A stretch of 32,019 nucleotides of DNA from Syntrophomonadaceae bacterium. Its GTDB lineage: Bacteria; Bacillota; PH28-bin88. Position 1 is the stretch's first letter, and the number at the start of each line of letters is the position of its first letter. Positions 15,510 through 24,192 of the stretch are shown piece after piece. The notes under the pieces are model-generated. The model saw only the letters and a list, made by a program, of their open reading frames with translations. It did not search any database and was not told the DNA's origin. The DNA lies in the NCBI GenBank assembly GCA_018333865.1, contig JAGXSE010000017.1, forward strand, positions 1 through 32,019. The letters run 5' to 3'. Both the position numbers and the translations under genes were made by a program.

Positions 15510-16304
15510 CTACAGCTGGTTAAGGCCGGGTATCCTGGCGGCGCAGGGACCGGTAGCACATTTGCCACAGACATCGCAGGTCGCCAGGTCTGAATAATGC
15601 CGGTCCACTTCCAGCAGATGATCGTAGCAGGCTTGTTTATCTAGACCTGTGTCAGACAAGGCTCTGGTGGGGCAGCGGTCAAGACAGATCCGGCAGTTTT
15701 TGCCCTGGCGATGAAGACAATACTCAACCAGGGGCCTAGGGGTAACTGCCAATTTGGCGTTTAAGACCAGGCTGCCAAATCTCCCGCCGCACCCGGCCGG
15801 CGTGATGAGCATGTGGTGCAGGCCAAAAGTTCCCAGACCGGCGATAAAGGCGGCATGCTTGTGGGACCAAAAGGAACAAAGGGTTACCGGATCAAAGTTA
15901 TGGGTGGCGGGTTGAAAGGCAGCCTTGATTCCCATTTTTCCCAATTCGTCCCGCATCTCCTGACAGAGGGTATTGATCAGGGCATTTGCTTCAATATAGG
16001 CCACGGCCCATTCCCTGGTTGCCATTTTGCCAAAACGGTTTTCCCGCATTAATTCTAAATCGAAGGGCAGGAAAAAAACCAGCACCGACTTGGCATCAGC
16101 TAAGAGGTCCTGGGGCAGGAGATGGCCTGCATCTACAACTTCTTTTAATCTGGCAAAGAGGGGGTCTTTGGCGTCTGCTACTCCCAAAAGAGGTTCCCGA
16201 AATTTTGTCTGCAGGTGATCCCCTGTCAGTTTCGCAGATGTTTTCTGTTTTACCTGATCCATTGCCCACCGGTAAATATCTATTTCTTTGGGGACATTCC
16301 CCAT
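15510..16304 (-). CDS. QueG-like Fe-S protein (epoxyqueuosine reductase family-related)
   Basis: This 264-residue protein has a C-terminal pair of Fe-S motifs, CLHRQGKNCRICLDRCP and CDVCGKCATGPC. The segment FIAGLGTFGLHHMLITPAGCGGR is typical of the COG1600/QueG family, which is structurally related to reductive dehalogenases. It is shorter than true QueG, and lacks its HEAT-like tail, so tRNA modification is not implied. It may be a corrinoid- or Fe-S-dependent redox protein. The ATG at 16304 follows GGGAGG with an 8-bp gap. A GGGGACATTCCCC box covers the first codons (16290-16302). Confidence 0.7.
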   Translation of the reverse strand: MGNVPKEIDIYRWAMDQVKQKTSAKLTGDHLQTKFREPLLGVADAKDPLFARLKEVVDAGHLLPQDLLADAKSVLVFFLPFDLELMRENRFGKMATREWAVAYIEANALINTLCQEMRDELGKMGIKAAFQPATHNFDPVTLCSFWSHKHAAFIAGLGTFGLHHMLITPAGCGGRFGSLVLNAKLAVTPRPLVEYCLHRQGKNCRICLDRCPTRALSDTGLDKQACYDHLLEVDRHYSDLATCDVCGKCATGPCAARIPGLNQL

Positions 16305-16329
16305 CTGGTTTTCCCTCCCGATAGCCAAA

Positions 16330-17316
16330 TTAAAGAGGCAAGACTGTGCCAATTCCCTTGGCTAATGCCAGTTGATAAATGTTTACGGCTGTGGCCATGT
16401 CATCCAGGGCCAGCCCCAGGTTCATGGCGATAATCCGCTCGTTATCCCGCTCCCGGCCAGGAACCTGGCCTGTGATCAGTTCCCCCAGGTCTCCCAACAC
16501 CGGGGGGACGTCTTTGAAATACCCCACTGTTTTATAATACTCAAACTGCCTGGTGTCATCCACATAAAACTTATCCGCCAGGTGCATTGCTTCAGGATGC
16601 CAGTAAGAATCGAAGTCTATCGGCAGGCCAAGGCATCCCTCCTTAACCCAGTCCTTTTCTATTGTAGGCACCGGGTTTTTAAATATCGGCCCGGCTGTAA
16701 CCACGATGTCGGAATTAGTAACGGCCTCCCTGGCATTGTCGGCCAGGTGCAGTTTTAACCTGGGGACCTGGGGCTGCATTTCGGCTACAAAAAGCTCCCT
16801 CTGGCTTGGGACGATGTCGTAGCATAAGATGTCGGCTAAATTGGGACAGGCTTCGTCCAGGGCCAAGAGCTGGGTGCGGGCTTGCACGCCGGTGCCGATG
16901 ATCCCCGCTGTTTTGCTGTCCGCCTTGGCCAGGTACTTTGCGGAAAGGCCGCTGGCTGCTCCTGTCCGTACCGCCGTAATCCAGACACAATCCATTACTG
17001 CCAGGGGCACCCCTGTTTCAGGGCAATTTAGAATCAGCAGCCCGGTGATATAGGGCAGGTTGTACTTGGCCAAATTTTCCGGAAAACCACTGACCCACTT
17101 CAACCCGGCCGCCTTCAGCTTCGGAATATAACAAGGCATGGCATGAATGAAGGCATCCCCTTTAGGGTGCAACCCAGGCTTGGGCGGCATTTCATAGTTG
17201 CCTTTGCCCTTTTCCATAAAGGCTTCTTCCAGGTAGCCGATCACATCTTTCATGGACAGGCCAACCTTTGCTACGTCTGCCTTGGACAAGTAAAGCAATT
17301 CTTTGCCTCTTTCCAT
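16330..17316 (-). CDS. Ornithine cyclodeaminase / mu-crystallin family enzyme, possibly pyrroline-2-carboxylate reductase
   Basis: This 328-residue protein, the normal family length, has an N-terminal substrate domain (GLKWVSGFPEN with the conserved lysine; MDCVWITAVRTGAASGLSAKYLA) and a Rossmann domain with GIIGTGVQARTQ. The conserved Asp region is PIDFDSYWHP. The family includes NAD-dependent ornithine cyclodeaminase and NAD(P)H-dependent delta-1-pyrroline-2-carboxylate reductase. Next to proline racemase and a D-amino-acid-type dehydrogenase, the pyrroline-2-carboxylate reductase role is attractive: the dehydrogenase product could be returned to L-proline. Ornithine cyclodeaminase, which also makes proline, is the alternative. 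Confidence 0.82.
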   Translation of the reverse strand: MERGKELLYLSKADVAKVGLSMKDVIGYLEEAFMEKGKGNYEMPPKPGLHPKGDAFIHAMPCYIPKLKAAGLKWVSGFPENLAKYNLPYITGLLILNCPETGVPLAVMDCVWITAVRTGAASGLSAKYLAKADSKTAGIIGTGVQARTQLLALDEACPNLADILCYDIVPSQRELFVAEMQPQVPRLKLHLADNAREAVTNSDIVVTAGPIFKNPVPTIEKDWVKEGCLGLPIDFDSYWHPEAMHLADKFYVDDTRQFEYYKTVGYFKDVPPVLGDLGELITGQVPGRERDNERIIAMNLGLALDDMATAVNIYQLALAKGIGTVLPL

Positions 17317-17356
17317 TTAAAAAGCCTCCCTCAAAACCAGAAGTAAAATTTTTCGT

Positions 17357-18364
17357 CTAGCCTAAAATAAACCCATCCCGCAAGGGGTCTTCCGGATCGA
17401 TAACAAACTGCTGGAAGGCGGTGATAAAGGCCCGGCCGGTGATCTGGGGGATGACTGCCGGATAGCCGCCCACTTTGGTTTCCTGCAGGAGGCGGCCCGT
17501 GAAAGTGGTCCCGATAATGCTTTCATGGATAAACTCCTGGCCTAGCTCAAGTTGTCCCTTCGCAAACAGGCTGGCCATTTTGGCACAGGTACCTGTTCCG
17601 CAGGGTGAACGGTCCAGTTGGGCCTTACCAAACACCACTGCGTTTCTGGCATGGCCCATAGAACCAAGAGGCTTGCCGCTGAACTCCACCAGGTCTACCG
17701 AGTTGATGTGGGGGTAAACCGGGTGAACTACTGGCACCTGTTCTCGCACCGCCCGCAATATTTTCACCCCCAGGCTGCAAAGTAGGGGGCCGTTTGCCGG
17801 AATAATCTCAAGGCCGAACTGCTCCACCGGGACGATAGCGAAAAAGTTGCCGCCAAAGGAAATATCCAGGAATATATTGCCATGATCCGGCAGGGCTACA
17901 GGAAGATCTTTTTTATATATAAAAGCCGGTACATTTTCCACTGTAACACTGGTGACCCTATCGCCGGATACTCTGGCCGCCGCCCGCACCAGACCCGCCG
18001 GGGTGTCCAGCACCACCCGGGTATTTGGTTCACTGGCCGGCAGGATGCCGGTCAGGAGCGCCACGGTAACGGCGCCGATGGTGCCATGGCCGCACATGTT
18101 CAAATACCCGCTGGGATCCATAAAAACAATCCCCAGGTCGGCTTCCTCCGATACCGGTGCGGTCAGGATGGAGCCAAACATATCCCTATGGCCCCTTGGC
18201 TCCAGCATGAGGGCTGTCCGCAGGGCATCCTGCTCTTTTTCCAGGTAATTTTTCTTTTCGGCCATGGTTTTGCCTGGCAGGTGGGGAATTCCTCCTACAA
18301 CTATCCTGGTCGGCTCGCCCATGGTATGAGAATCAACCGCGAAAATAACCCGCTTCAATCGCAA
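17357..18364 (-). CDS. prdF: Proline racemase (or 4-hydroxyproline epimerase)
   Basis: From TTG at 18364 the protein is 335 residues, the length of clostridial proline racemase. The two catalytic cysteines are present at about 91 (MCGHGT) and 255 (DRSPCGTGT), and these positions match the family when this start is used. GGGAGG precedes the TTG by six bases. A longer reading frame to 18451 lacks similarity in its first 29 residues. The enzyme interconverts L- and D-proline without cofactor. Because both cysteines are kept, it is not a trans-3-hydroxyproline dehydratase; hydroxyproline 2-epimerase cannot be excluded. Its neighbours, a D-amino-acid-oxidase-like complex and an OCD-family reductase, point to proline or hydroxyproline turnover. 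Confidence 0.87.
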   Translation of the reverse strand: MRLKRVIFAVDSHTMGEPTRIVVGGIPHLPGKTMAEKKNYLEKEQDALRTALMLEPRGHRDMFGSILTAPVSEEADLGIVFMDPSGYLNMCGHGTIGAVTVALLTGILPASEPNTRVVLDTPAGLVRAAARVSGDRVTSVTVENVPAFIYKKDLPVALPDHGNIFLDISFGGNFFAIVPVEQFGLEIIPANGPLLCSLGVKILRAVREQVPVVHPVYPHINSVDLVEFSGKPLGSMGHARNAVVFGKAQLDRSPCGTGTCAKMASLFAKGQLELGQEFIHESIIGTTFTGRLLQETKVGGYPAVIPQITGRAFITAFQQFVIDPEDPLRDGFILG

Positions 18365-18466
18365 CCCGCCCCTCCCTTCATTAAATTCTGGAATAGTGGC
18401 GTTAACAAGCACCAGATGTTGGGGAGGCTGCCGCGCTTGCCTTGGTGACACCCCAATCGCAATTGA

Positions 18467-18697
18467 TTAGCCGCCCGATACCGGGGGGATAAGGAAAATT
18501 TCTTCCCTGTCTTTAGGAACATAGTCATTTTCCTGCCGCTTACCGTTTACGATCACCGCTGCCACCACAGCCGGATTAAGGCCCAATTTTTGCCGGACAA
18601 TTTCTTTGACAGCCAGCGGTTCTTCCAGATAAAGAACCATGGTGCCTCCTGGCAAGTAATTCAATAAAACTCCCGTCGCCTTAATGGTTACTTCCAT
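18467..18697 (-). CDS. ThiS/MoaD-like ubiquitin-fold sulfur-carrier protein
   Basis: This 76-residue beta-grasp protein ends in the diagnostic Gly-Gly (PPVSGG). It contains LPGGTMVLYLEEPLAVKEIV and VIVNGKRQENDY, typical of MoaD/ThiS relatives. The C-terminal Gly-Gly would be adenylylated and thiocarboxylated to deliver sulfur, here most likely for the pterin of the tungsten enzyme encoded immediately upstream. MoaD-like genes commonly sit next to aldehyde:ferredoxin oxidoreductase genes. It begins 26 bp after the AOR gene. Confidence 0.85.
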   Translation of the reverse strand: MEVTIKATGVLLNYLPGGTMVLYLEEPLAVKEIVRQKLGLNPAVVAAVIVNGKRQENDYVPKDREEIFLIPPVSGG

Positions 18698-18723
18698 CCT
18701 TGCCTCCTTTGCCGGAACACAGG

Positions 18724-20586
18724 TTAAGTCAGATTCTTAGCTGCAGCAGAAATACCCAAGTCCTTCGCAACATTATCCAAACCGAGTTCTTTCAGCTTGG
18801 CCGCGGTGGGGATGCCGTTTGTGTCCCACCCTCTAAGTTGGTAATATTCATCTAAAAGCCGTTCTAGGGTATCTTTGGCCAGGACTTTGCCCTGGTTGGG
18901 ACCGCTGGGGACAGGGTCTTTGGCCATCCGCGGAGGCGGGTAATCGTAAGTGCGGCCAAAGCCTGGCACATGCTTAAGCCAGATAGCCCGGGTCAGGTTC
19001 CATACCCTTTCCGACCTATATAGGAGGTCTTCCAAGCTGTAATTAAGGCCCGTAATAGCCTGGAACAGGTCAGAGTAAGCGTCTAGCTCAATCCCCAACT
19101 CCACCCACTGCAGGCGGCAAACGCCCAACATGTCAAACAACGGCCGGATGTGCTGCAGCTCTACCACGCGATTGGCCTTGCCCTCCACAATTTCTGGTCC
19201 CACCGCCAGGTCGTGGGTGATGGCCCAGGCCCTGTTATGGTGTGCGCCGATGTCACAGGTCATATAAGCCAGCATATTGGCCGGGGCATTTCTGGAATCA
19301 TAGCCGCTCCATTCCAGGCCCTTAACATGAATCGCAAAGTAGTCTGACCCCTGCCCCAGACGCTCGGCAGCCACCTTCACTCCTTCCGCCAGGATATCTC
19401 CAAGGCCTTCCCGGGCGGCAATTTTTTCTGCCAGGTAGGTTACTGACCAAACATCGCCAAAGTGGAGGTCCCGGCCGGCCTGCTCCCTGGTAATGATCCC
19501 CTTTTCAAAGCACTCTAAGGCCCAGCCGATTACTACTCCGCCGGAGATGGTGTCCAGGCCGAGGTTATCTAATACATAGTTGGCATAGCCGATGTCCTCG
19601 AGGCTTGGCAGGACACAACCGCCTCCTACCATGGCCGTCGTCTCATACTCCGGGCCTTCCACGTAAACGTCGTATCCCTGTCCCACAGCACGGGAATACT
19701 TGCCACAGGGAGAAGGACACCCGAAGCAGGCCTTGTCGGTGATCACCATCCGTTCCCGCATGGCTTTGCCGCTCAGTTTCTGGTAGCCTTCATACTGGGA
19801 GGTTAAGAAGTTCCTGGTGGGAAAAGCGCCGATTTCGTTGGCCCAGGTAGTTACACCGGCGGTGCCGTAGTCCTCCCACTCTTTGATAAAGGGCTTAGAA
19901 AAGCAGGCCTGGTACAGGCCCTTGCCTTTCGCCAAAGCAGCGGCCGGGTCTGCCATTTTGATGCCCTGGCTGCCCTTCACGGCAATCGCCTTGATCTTTT
20001 TGGACCCCATCACAGCGCCCAGGCCTGTTCTGCCGGCCTGCCGGCCAAAGTCGTGGGAAATACAGGCAAATTTCACCAAATTCTCGCCGGCGGGACCGAT
20101 AATAGCGATTTGGAATTCCTCACCCAGGTCGTCTTTCAGCATTTTCTCCGCGTCAATAGCGCCCTTGCCCCAGTACTTGCCGGCATCCCGCACTTCTATT
20201 TTGCTGTCTTCAATATAGATATAGCAGGGTGTGGAAGCCGCCCCTTCCAAAATAATGGCGTCATAGCCGGCGTATTTCATTTCCGCGGCGAAGATGCCGC
20301 CCATATTGCTGTCCCCATAACCGCCGGTAGCTGGGGACAAGGCGCCAAAATGAACCTTGCCGCCTGCCGGCGCCAGGCACCCTGCCAGGGGGCCGGTTGC
20401 GACAACCAGTTTATTCTTTGGTCCCAGGGGATCAATTCCGGCTGCCAATTCATCATAAAGAATCTTGGCGATAAAACCGCGACCGCCTACATATTCCCGG
20501 GCCATTACCGGATCCAGGGGTTCAATTCGGCAGGAATTCGCCCCCACATCTACCCGCAGGATATTTCCGCCATATCCGTAAAGCAT
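18724..20586 (-). CDS. aor: Tungsten-containing aldehyde:ferredoxin oxidoreductase
   Basis: This 620-residue protein has the family N-terminus (LRVDVGANSCRIEPL, YVGGRGFIAKILYDEL). The 4Fe-4S ligands are CFGCPSPCGKY (C287, C290, C294), with the fourth at C490 in GVCRLQW. The pterin-binding segment LGLDTISGG is at 342-350. It oxidises aldehydes to acids and passes two electrons to ferredoxin, using W (or Mo) bis-pyranopterin in the cytoplasm; the reverse reaction is possible. A ThiS/MoaD-like gene follows and a four-cluster ferredoxin precedes it, the usual company. The specific aldehyde is not deducible. An intergenic repeat separates it from the ferredoxin gene. Confidence 0.95.
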   Translation of the reverse strand: MLYGYGGNILRVDVGANSCRIEPLDPVMAREYVGGRGFIAKILYDELAAGIDPLGPKNKLVVATGPLAGCLAPAGGKVHFGALSPATGGYGDSNMGGIFAAEMKYAGYDAIILEGAASTPCYIYIEDSKIEVRDAGKYWGKGAIDAEKMLKDDLGEEFQIAIIGPAGENLVKFACISHDFGRQAGRTGLGAVMGSKKIKAIAVKGSQGIKMADPAAALAKGKGLYQACFSKPFIKEWEDYGTAGVTTWANEIGAFPTRNFLTSQYEGYQKLSGKAMRERMVITDKACFGCPSPCGKYSRAVGQGYDVYVEGPEYETTAMVGGGCVLPSLEDIGYANYVLDNLGLDTISGGVVIGWALECFEKGIITREQAGRDLHFGDVWSVTYLAEKIAAREGLGDILAEGVKVAAERLGQGSDYFAIHVKGLEWSGYDSRNAPANMLAYMTCDIGAHHNRAWAITHDLAVGPEIVEGKANRVVELQHIRPLFDMLGVCRLQWVELGIELDAYSDLFQAITGLNYSLEDLLYRSERVWNLTRAIWLKHVPGFGRTYDYPPPRMAKDPVPSGPNQGKVLAKDTLERLLDEYYQLRGWDTNGIPTAAKLKELGLDNVAKDLGISAAAKNLT

Positions 20587-20607
20587 TTTTTCTCGCCTCC
20601 AATATTT

Positions 20608-20709
20608 GGGGACATTCCGCGCTCCGTTTACTTAAGCGGGCATATTCCCGTAGGCTATTCTGACTTCCGACTTCTAACTTCTGACCTCTACATTAAGCGG
20701 TGTGTCCCC
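20608..20709 (-). repeat. Intergenic repeat copy A (heptamer-type, GGGGACA ends)
   Basis: The copy is bounded by GGGGACATTCC (20608-20618) and AGCGGTGTGTCCCC (20696-20709). Inside lie four exact tandem heptamers, GACTTCC GACTTCT AACTTCT GACCTCT (20662-20689). The same two end sequences recur at copies B and C. It sits between the ferredoxin and AOR genes of one operon. Confidence 0.7.
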
Positions 20710-20715
20710 TTTCCA

Positions 20716-21105
20716 TTAAGCTAAATCGGCATTAAACAAGGCGTTTCTGTTGCATACGCTGAAGCACTCGCCACAAAGTTCGCATTTCACCGGGACATCC
20801 ATCCCTGCCGGAATAGTGATCACCTCATAGGGACAGGCTTCTACGCAGCTCCCGCAGCCTGTACACAAGGCCTGGTCCAGAAGGTATACTCCTTCTCTTG
20901 GGACGATTGCTTCCACCGGGCAGGCATCGGCACATTGGCCACACTGGTCACAGTAGTTAATGCGATAAGTGCCTGGAACAGGAAACTCCCCGCTAATCTT
21001 AAGCGCAGCCTTTTTCGGGTTAACCTCCTTAAACTTGGCCAGAGAGCAGATCACCTCACAAGCCCGGCAGCCGGAACAGCGATCATGGTTCACGCCAATT
21101 TTCAT
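20716..21105 (-). CDS. Polyferredoxin with four 4Fe-4S motifs, AOR electron-transfer partner
   Basis: This 129-residue protein has four cysteine groups: CSGCRACEVIC near the start, CDQCGQCADACP, CTGCGSCVEACP and CELCGECFSVC. It can hold up to four 4Fe-4S clusters. Proteins of this type are regularly encoded next to bacterial AOR and act as its electron-transfer subunit. The ATG at 21105 follows GGAGGTGGGG. It lies about 90 bp downstream of the amino-acid dehydrogenase operon segment and could also accept electrons from that complex. Confidence 0.88.
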   Translation of the reverse strand: MKIGVNHDRCSGCRACEVICSLAKFKEVNPKKAALKISGEFPVPGTYRINYCDQCGQCADACPVEAIVPREGVYLLDQALCTGCGSCVEACPYEVITIPAGMDVPVKCELCGECFSVCNRNALFNADLA

Positions 21106-21194
21106 GTCCCCACCTCCACGTTGAAAAAGATTAAATACAGTTAAATACTTTGACCAGCTTTACCCAGTTCCTTCACAAGATAATAAAAAATATG

Positions 21195-22343
21195 CTAGAC
21201 AACTGAGGGTTCGAGCAGCAGTTCACCCTGGGCAAACCGCCCCACACCAAGCATGTCGATCTTCATGCTGGTTTCCTGCCCAAGCAGGTGTTCCGCCATC
21301 AAGACCCCTGTCATTGGACCATGCATAAAACCATGCCCGCTAAAGCCTATGGCCACATGGAATCCTTCTACCTCCGGAATCGCCCCTAAAATGGGCTGGC
21401 GATCAGGGGTCATGTCGTAAGAACCAGCCCACTGGCGCACGACCCGGATGTCCTTCATTTCAGGCAGGACCCTGGTCACTTTGCGGGCAATTTCCTGGAG
21501 GAAAGCCCAGGTGGAATTGAGCGCTGTCGATTTGGGTTCATGGGGGTCTCCGTAGCCCATGATAAAACTGCCATGGGGGGTCTGCTGGCAATAGATGTTG
21601 TAGCTGAAGGACATCACCATGGGGGTTTGCAGGGGTTCTACCGGTTCGGTAACCAGGGCCTGATGCCGCTCCGGGTAAAAAGGCAGCAAAACTCCGGCCA
21701 TTTCACCTATTTCCCCGGCAAAACCGCCAGCCGCATTCAACACAACCCTGGTCGCTATTTCTCCCTTGTCGGTAACCACTCCGGCAATCTTGCCCTTTTC
21801 CACTTTGATGCCCGTTACTTCAGTATAAGTGCAGATCTCAACTCCTGACTTCCTGGCAGCATCCCCGTAGGCCAGGGTGGCCAAAAAGGGGTTGCAGTAG
21901 CCGTCAGTCTGACAAAAAGCTGCCGCCATCATCATTTCGGTATTGATGTGGGGAACTATCACTTTGACCTCTTCCGGACTGAGCAGCCGGGAAGGAATGC
22001 CTAACCTTTGCTGCAGCCTGATGTTTTTCTTGAATTGAGCCACCTCTTTTTCCGTGGTGGCAAAAATCAGGTAGCCCACTTGATTTAACTCAATATCATA
22101 ATCGCCGCCCAGTTCTTCCCTGATATTCTCAAAGATCTTGATGCTTTCCCTGGCCAATAGACAGTTCATTTCCGTCCCCCACTGCTGGCGAATGCCGGCG
22201 GCACAGCGACCGGTAGAGCCACTGGCTAAATACCCCTTTTCCAGCAAGACCACCTGCTTTAAGCCCCGTTTGGCCAGATTGAAAGCTGTGGCACAGCCAA
22301 CTATGCCCCCGCCAATAATCACCACATCGGCAGTTTTAATCAT
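21195..22343 (-). CDS. FAD-dependent amino-acid dehydrogenase, DAO/sarcosine oxidase-beta type subunit
   Basis: From ATG 22343 this is a 382-residue protein starting with the Rossmann motif ADVVIIGGGIVGCATAFNL. The GSTGRCAAGIRQQWG segment and the C-terminal GFSGHGFMHGP signature belong to the D-amino-acid-oxidase/sarcosine oxidase-beta/glycine oxidase fold. In multi-subunit dye-linked L-proline dehydrogenases and in the HcnC and D-hydroxyproline dehydrogenase complexes, this is the subunit that oxidises the amine. It overlaps the preceding gene by 8 bp. The substrate is inferred to be proline or hydroxyproline from the neighbouring racemase. Confidence 0.85.
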   Translation of the reverse strand: MIKTADVVIIGGGIVGCATAFNLAKRGLKQVVLLEKGYLASGSTGRCAAGIRQQWGTEMNCLLARESIKIFENIREELGGDYDIELNQVGYLIFATTEKEVAQFKKNIRLQQRLGIPSRLLSPEEVKVIVPHINTEMMMAAAFCQTDGYCNPFLATLAYGDAARKSGVEICTYTEVTGIKVEKGKIAGVVTDKGEIATRVVLNAAGGFAGEIGEMAGVLLPFYPERHQALVTEPVEPLQTPMVMSFSYNIYCQQTPHGSFIMGYGDPHEPKSTALNSTWAFLQEIARKVTRVLPEMKDIRVVRQWAGSYDMTPDRQPILGAIPEVEGFHVAIGFSGHGFMHGPMTGVLMAEHLLGQETSMKIDMLGVGRFAQGELLLEPSVV

Positions 22344-22611
22344 GGCCTGCACCACCTGCCAGAACCCCCAACTTAATCGGCTTGGTTGGAGGCCTGAAGG
22401 TAGCAATTTTCAGGTCCTCGATGTCCTTGCCGGTTAACCTCGCTATTTCGGCCATGACCAAAGAGCGGCAGGTGCGGCCCTGGCAGGGACCCATGCCTAA
22501 GCGGCTGATGCGCTTGATTTCATCCATGGTAGTAAACCCATGCTTAATCAAATGCCGGACCTCTTCCAAGGTGATGTCCTCACACCGGCAGACCACTGTC
22601 TCATCCTTCAT
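22336..22611 (-). CDS. BFD-like [2Fe-2S] subunit
   Basis: This 91-residue protein has the bacterioferritin-associated-ferredoxin-like pattern VVCRCEDIT ... GMGPCQGRTC, giving four cysteines for one 2Fe-2S cluster. In HcnB/OoxA-type enzymes this domain is often fused to the NAD(P)/FAD subunit; here it is a separate gene. The ATG at 22611 lies inside the end of the previous gene (11-bp overlap), and its own end overlaps the DAO-type subunit by 8 bp. The overlaps imply coupled translation and a complex with fixed stoichiometry. Confidence 0.87.
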   Translation of the reverse strand: MKDETVVCRCEDITLEEVRHLIKHGFTTMDEIKRISRLGMGPCQGRTCRSLVMAEIARLTGKDIEDLKIATFRPPTKPIKLGVLAGGAGHD

Positions 22612-23095
22612 TGCGATCCCCCATTCTGAAAGCCCTGACTGTGTCCCGCAATCCTTTGTCCACTGCCACCGCAATAACCAGGGTGCGGCTTTTGCTGTTT
22701 TGCACCCCTACCACCACACCCTTGCCCACGGCCTGCCCTTCCCTGTCCAAAACAGCAACTTCCTGCCCTTTTTCGGGCACCGGCAGCATCTCATAAGGCA
22801 TTTTGATCACAGTTTTATCCGGAGTGTGAGTATCATCTATCACAAAGATCGCCAAACCAGGGCATTTACTGACACAGAGGGCACAACCGCTGCACCTGTC
22901 ATGATCAATAACCGGCAGGTGATTAATATCCTGAAAGGGTAAAATAGCGCCGGATTTACAGGCTGTGTAACAAGGGTTGCAGGGGATTTCCTGGAAGCAT
23001 TCCACCACCGCAACCGGGCCTTTTGCCAACCGCTCATGGCCCGGCAAGACTTTTTTCAGATCATCACTGGCAGGAACGCCTGTTTTTTCGATCAT
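22601..23095 (-). CDS. 4Fe-4S ferredoxin-like subunit of the amino-acid dehydrogenase complex
   Basis: This 164-residue protein has cysteine groups ECFQEIPCNPCYTACKSGAI and CSGCALCVSKCPGLAIF. It also has an extended C-terminal beta-rich region (EVAVLDREGQAVGKGVVVGV). The first group is irregular for a classical ferredoxin. A comparable Fe-S subunit occurs in archaeal multi-subunit proline dehydrogenases (the delta subunit). It lies 20 bp after the FAD/NAD subunit and would link flavin subunits to the electron acceptor. Confidence 0.8.
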   Translation of the reverse strand: MIEKTGVPASDDLKKVLPGHERLAKGPVAVVECFQEIPCNPCYTACKSGAILPFQDINHLPVIDHDRCSGCALCVSKCPGLAIFVIDDTHTPDKTVIKMPYEMLPVPEKGQEVAVLDREGQAVGKGVVVGVQNSKSRTLVIAVAVDKGLRDTVRAFRMGDRNEG

Positions 23096-23115
23096 TTTTT
23101 GTTCAGCTCCTTCCC

Positions 23116-24192
23116 CTAAGCCAGCCTGGCCAGGCCCGCCCGGATTTTAGCCCCTACCGGCCCTGAGCGCAGGCTCGCCAGCTGTTGCTGGGCTTCCCTG
23201 TACAGGTCGGCAAATTCTGGCTTTTGGTAACCAAGCCTGGCCGCGGCGGATAGCCCGGCCAGCCGTCCCTCCACCATGGCGCTGGAGGCTTCTTCCACCC
23301 CAGCCACATCCCCGGCTACAAAAATACCGGGAACCGTGGTCTCCAGGGCTTCGGTCCGAATTGGCACGTGACCGCCCAGTTCCGGCACATACCTCATCCG
23401 GCAGCCGGCCTGCCATAACAGTTCTGCCAGCGGCGATAAGCCTACCGCGATGCAAATAACGTCTACCTCAAGAAACCTTTCCGTTCCGGGGACCGGAGCC
23501 CAGGTGGCATCCAGCTGCCAGACAGTAGCGCCCTCTACCCCGTCCTGGCCATGTGCCGCCTTGATGGAGTGGGAGACCAGGATTGGAATACCAAGCCTCC
23601 TGACCTTGGCAGCGTGGACCAAATAGCCCCCTATTTTAGGGGCCGCATCTATTATTGCCGCTACTTGAACTCCAGCCTGCAGCATCTGGTAGCTGACGAT
23701 CAGCCCGATGTTCCCTGCTCCCACCATCAGCACTCTCCGGCCCGGCATCACCCCATGCTCGTTCATCAGCGTCTGTGCCGCGCCCGCACCATAGACTCCC
23801 GGCAAATCGTTATTGGGAAAGGCCAGGGTTTTTTCCGAGGCCCCGGTAGCAATGATCACCGTATCTGCTTTTAATTTGAGAAACTTTCCATCCCGCTCAA
23901 TTCCGAGAACACCGTCATCCTGGTAATAACCCAGGACTGTGGCATTGAACATCAGTTCAACTCGCTCCCAGGCCGCAAGTTCCCGGCAAAGGATACCGGC
24001 GATGTCTATTCCCCGGACTGAGGCATATTCTTTTTCTGATCCGAAAAAGGCATGGGTCTGCTTTACCAGCTGTCCGCCGGGCTTCATATTCCGGTCGATT
24101 AGGGTTACCGCCGCTCCCATGGCCGCCGCGCTTCTCGCCGCAGATAATCCGGCCGGCCCGGCGCCGATTACGGCAATCTCTGTTCGCTTCAC
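23116..24192 (-). CDS. FAD/NAD(P)-binding oxidoreductase subunit, HcnB / proline dehydrogenase alpha type
   Basis: This 358-residue protein has an N-terminal FAD-binding GAGPAGLSAARSAA motif. A second dinucleotide site is MVGAGNIGLIVSYQM and the C-terminal FAD contact is GIFVAGDVAG. It belongs to the pyridine nucleotide-disulfide oxidoreductase fold used as alpha subunit in HcnABC, octopine/nopaline oxidase and dye-linked L-proline dehydrogenase complexes. The GTG start at 24192 overlaps the stop of the preceding 2Fe-2S gene (GTGA), a sign of coupled translation. It is the second of five subunit genes. Confidence 0.88.
   Translation of the reverse strand: MKRTEIAVIGAGPAGLSAARSAAAMGAAVTLIDRNMKPGGQLVKQTHAFFGSEKEYASVRGIDIAGILCRELAAWERVELMFNATVLGYYQDDGVLGIERDGKFLKLKADTVIIATGASEKTLAFPNNDLPGVYGAGAAQTLMNEHGVMPGRRVLMVGAGNIGLIVSYQMLQAGVQVAAIIDAAPKIGGYLVHAAKVRRLGIPILVSHSIKAAHGQDGVEGATVWQLDATWAPVPGTERFLEVDVICIAVGLSPLAELLWQAGCRMRYVPELGGHVPIRTEALETTVPGIFVAGDVAGVEEASSAMVEGRLAGLSAAARLGYQKPEFADLYREAQQQLASLRSGPVGAKIRAGLARLA

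Noticed and set aside
15089-16433. Plus-strand open frames opposite the radical SAM and QueG-like genes
   Set aside because: Shadows of GC-rich minus-strand genes; there is no ribosome site and no recognisable motif.
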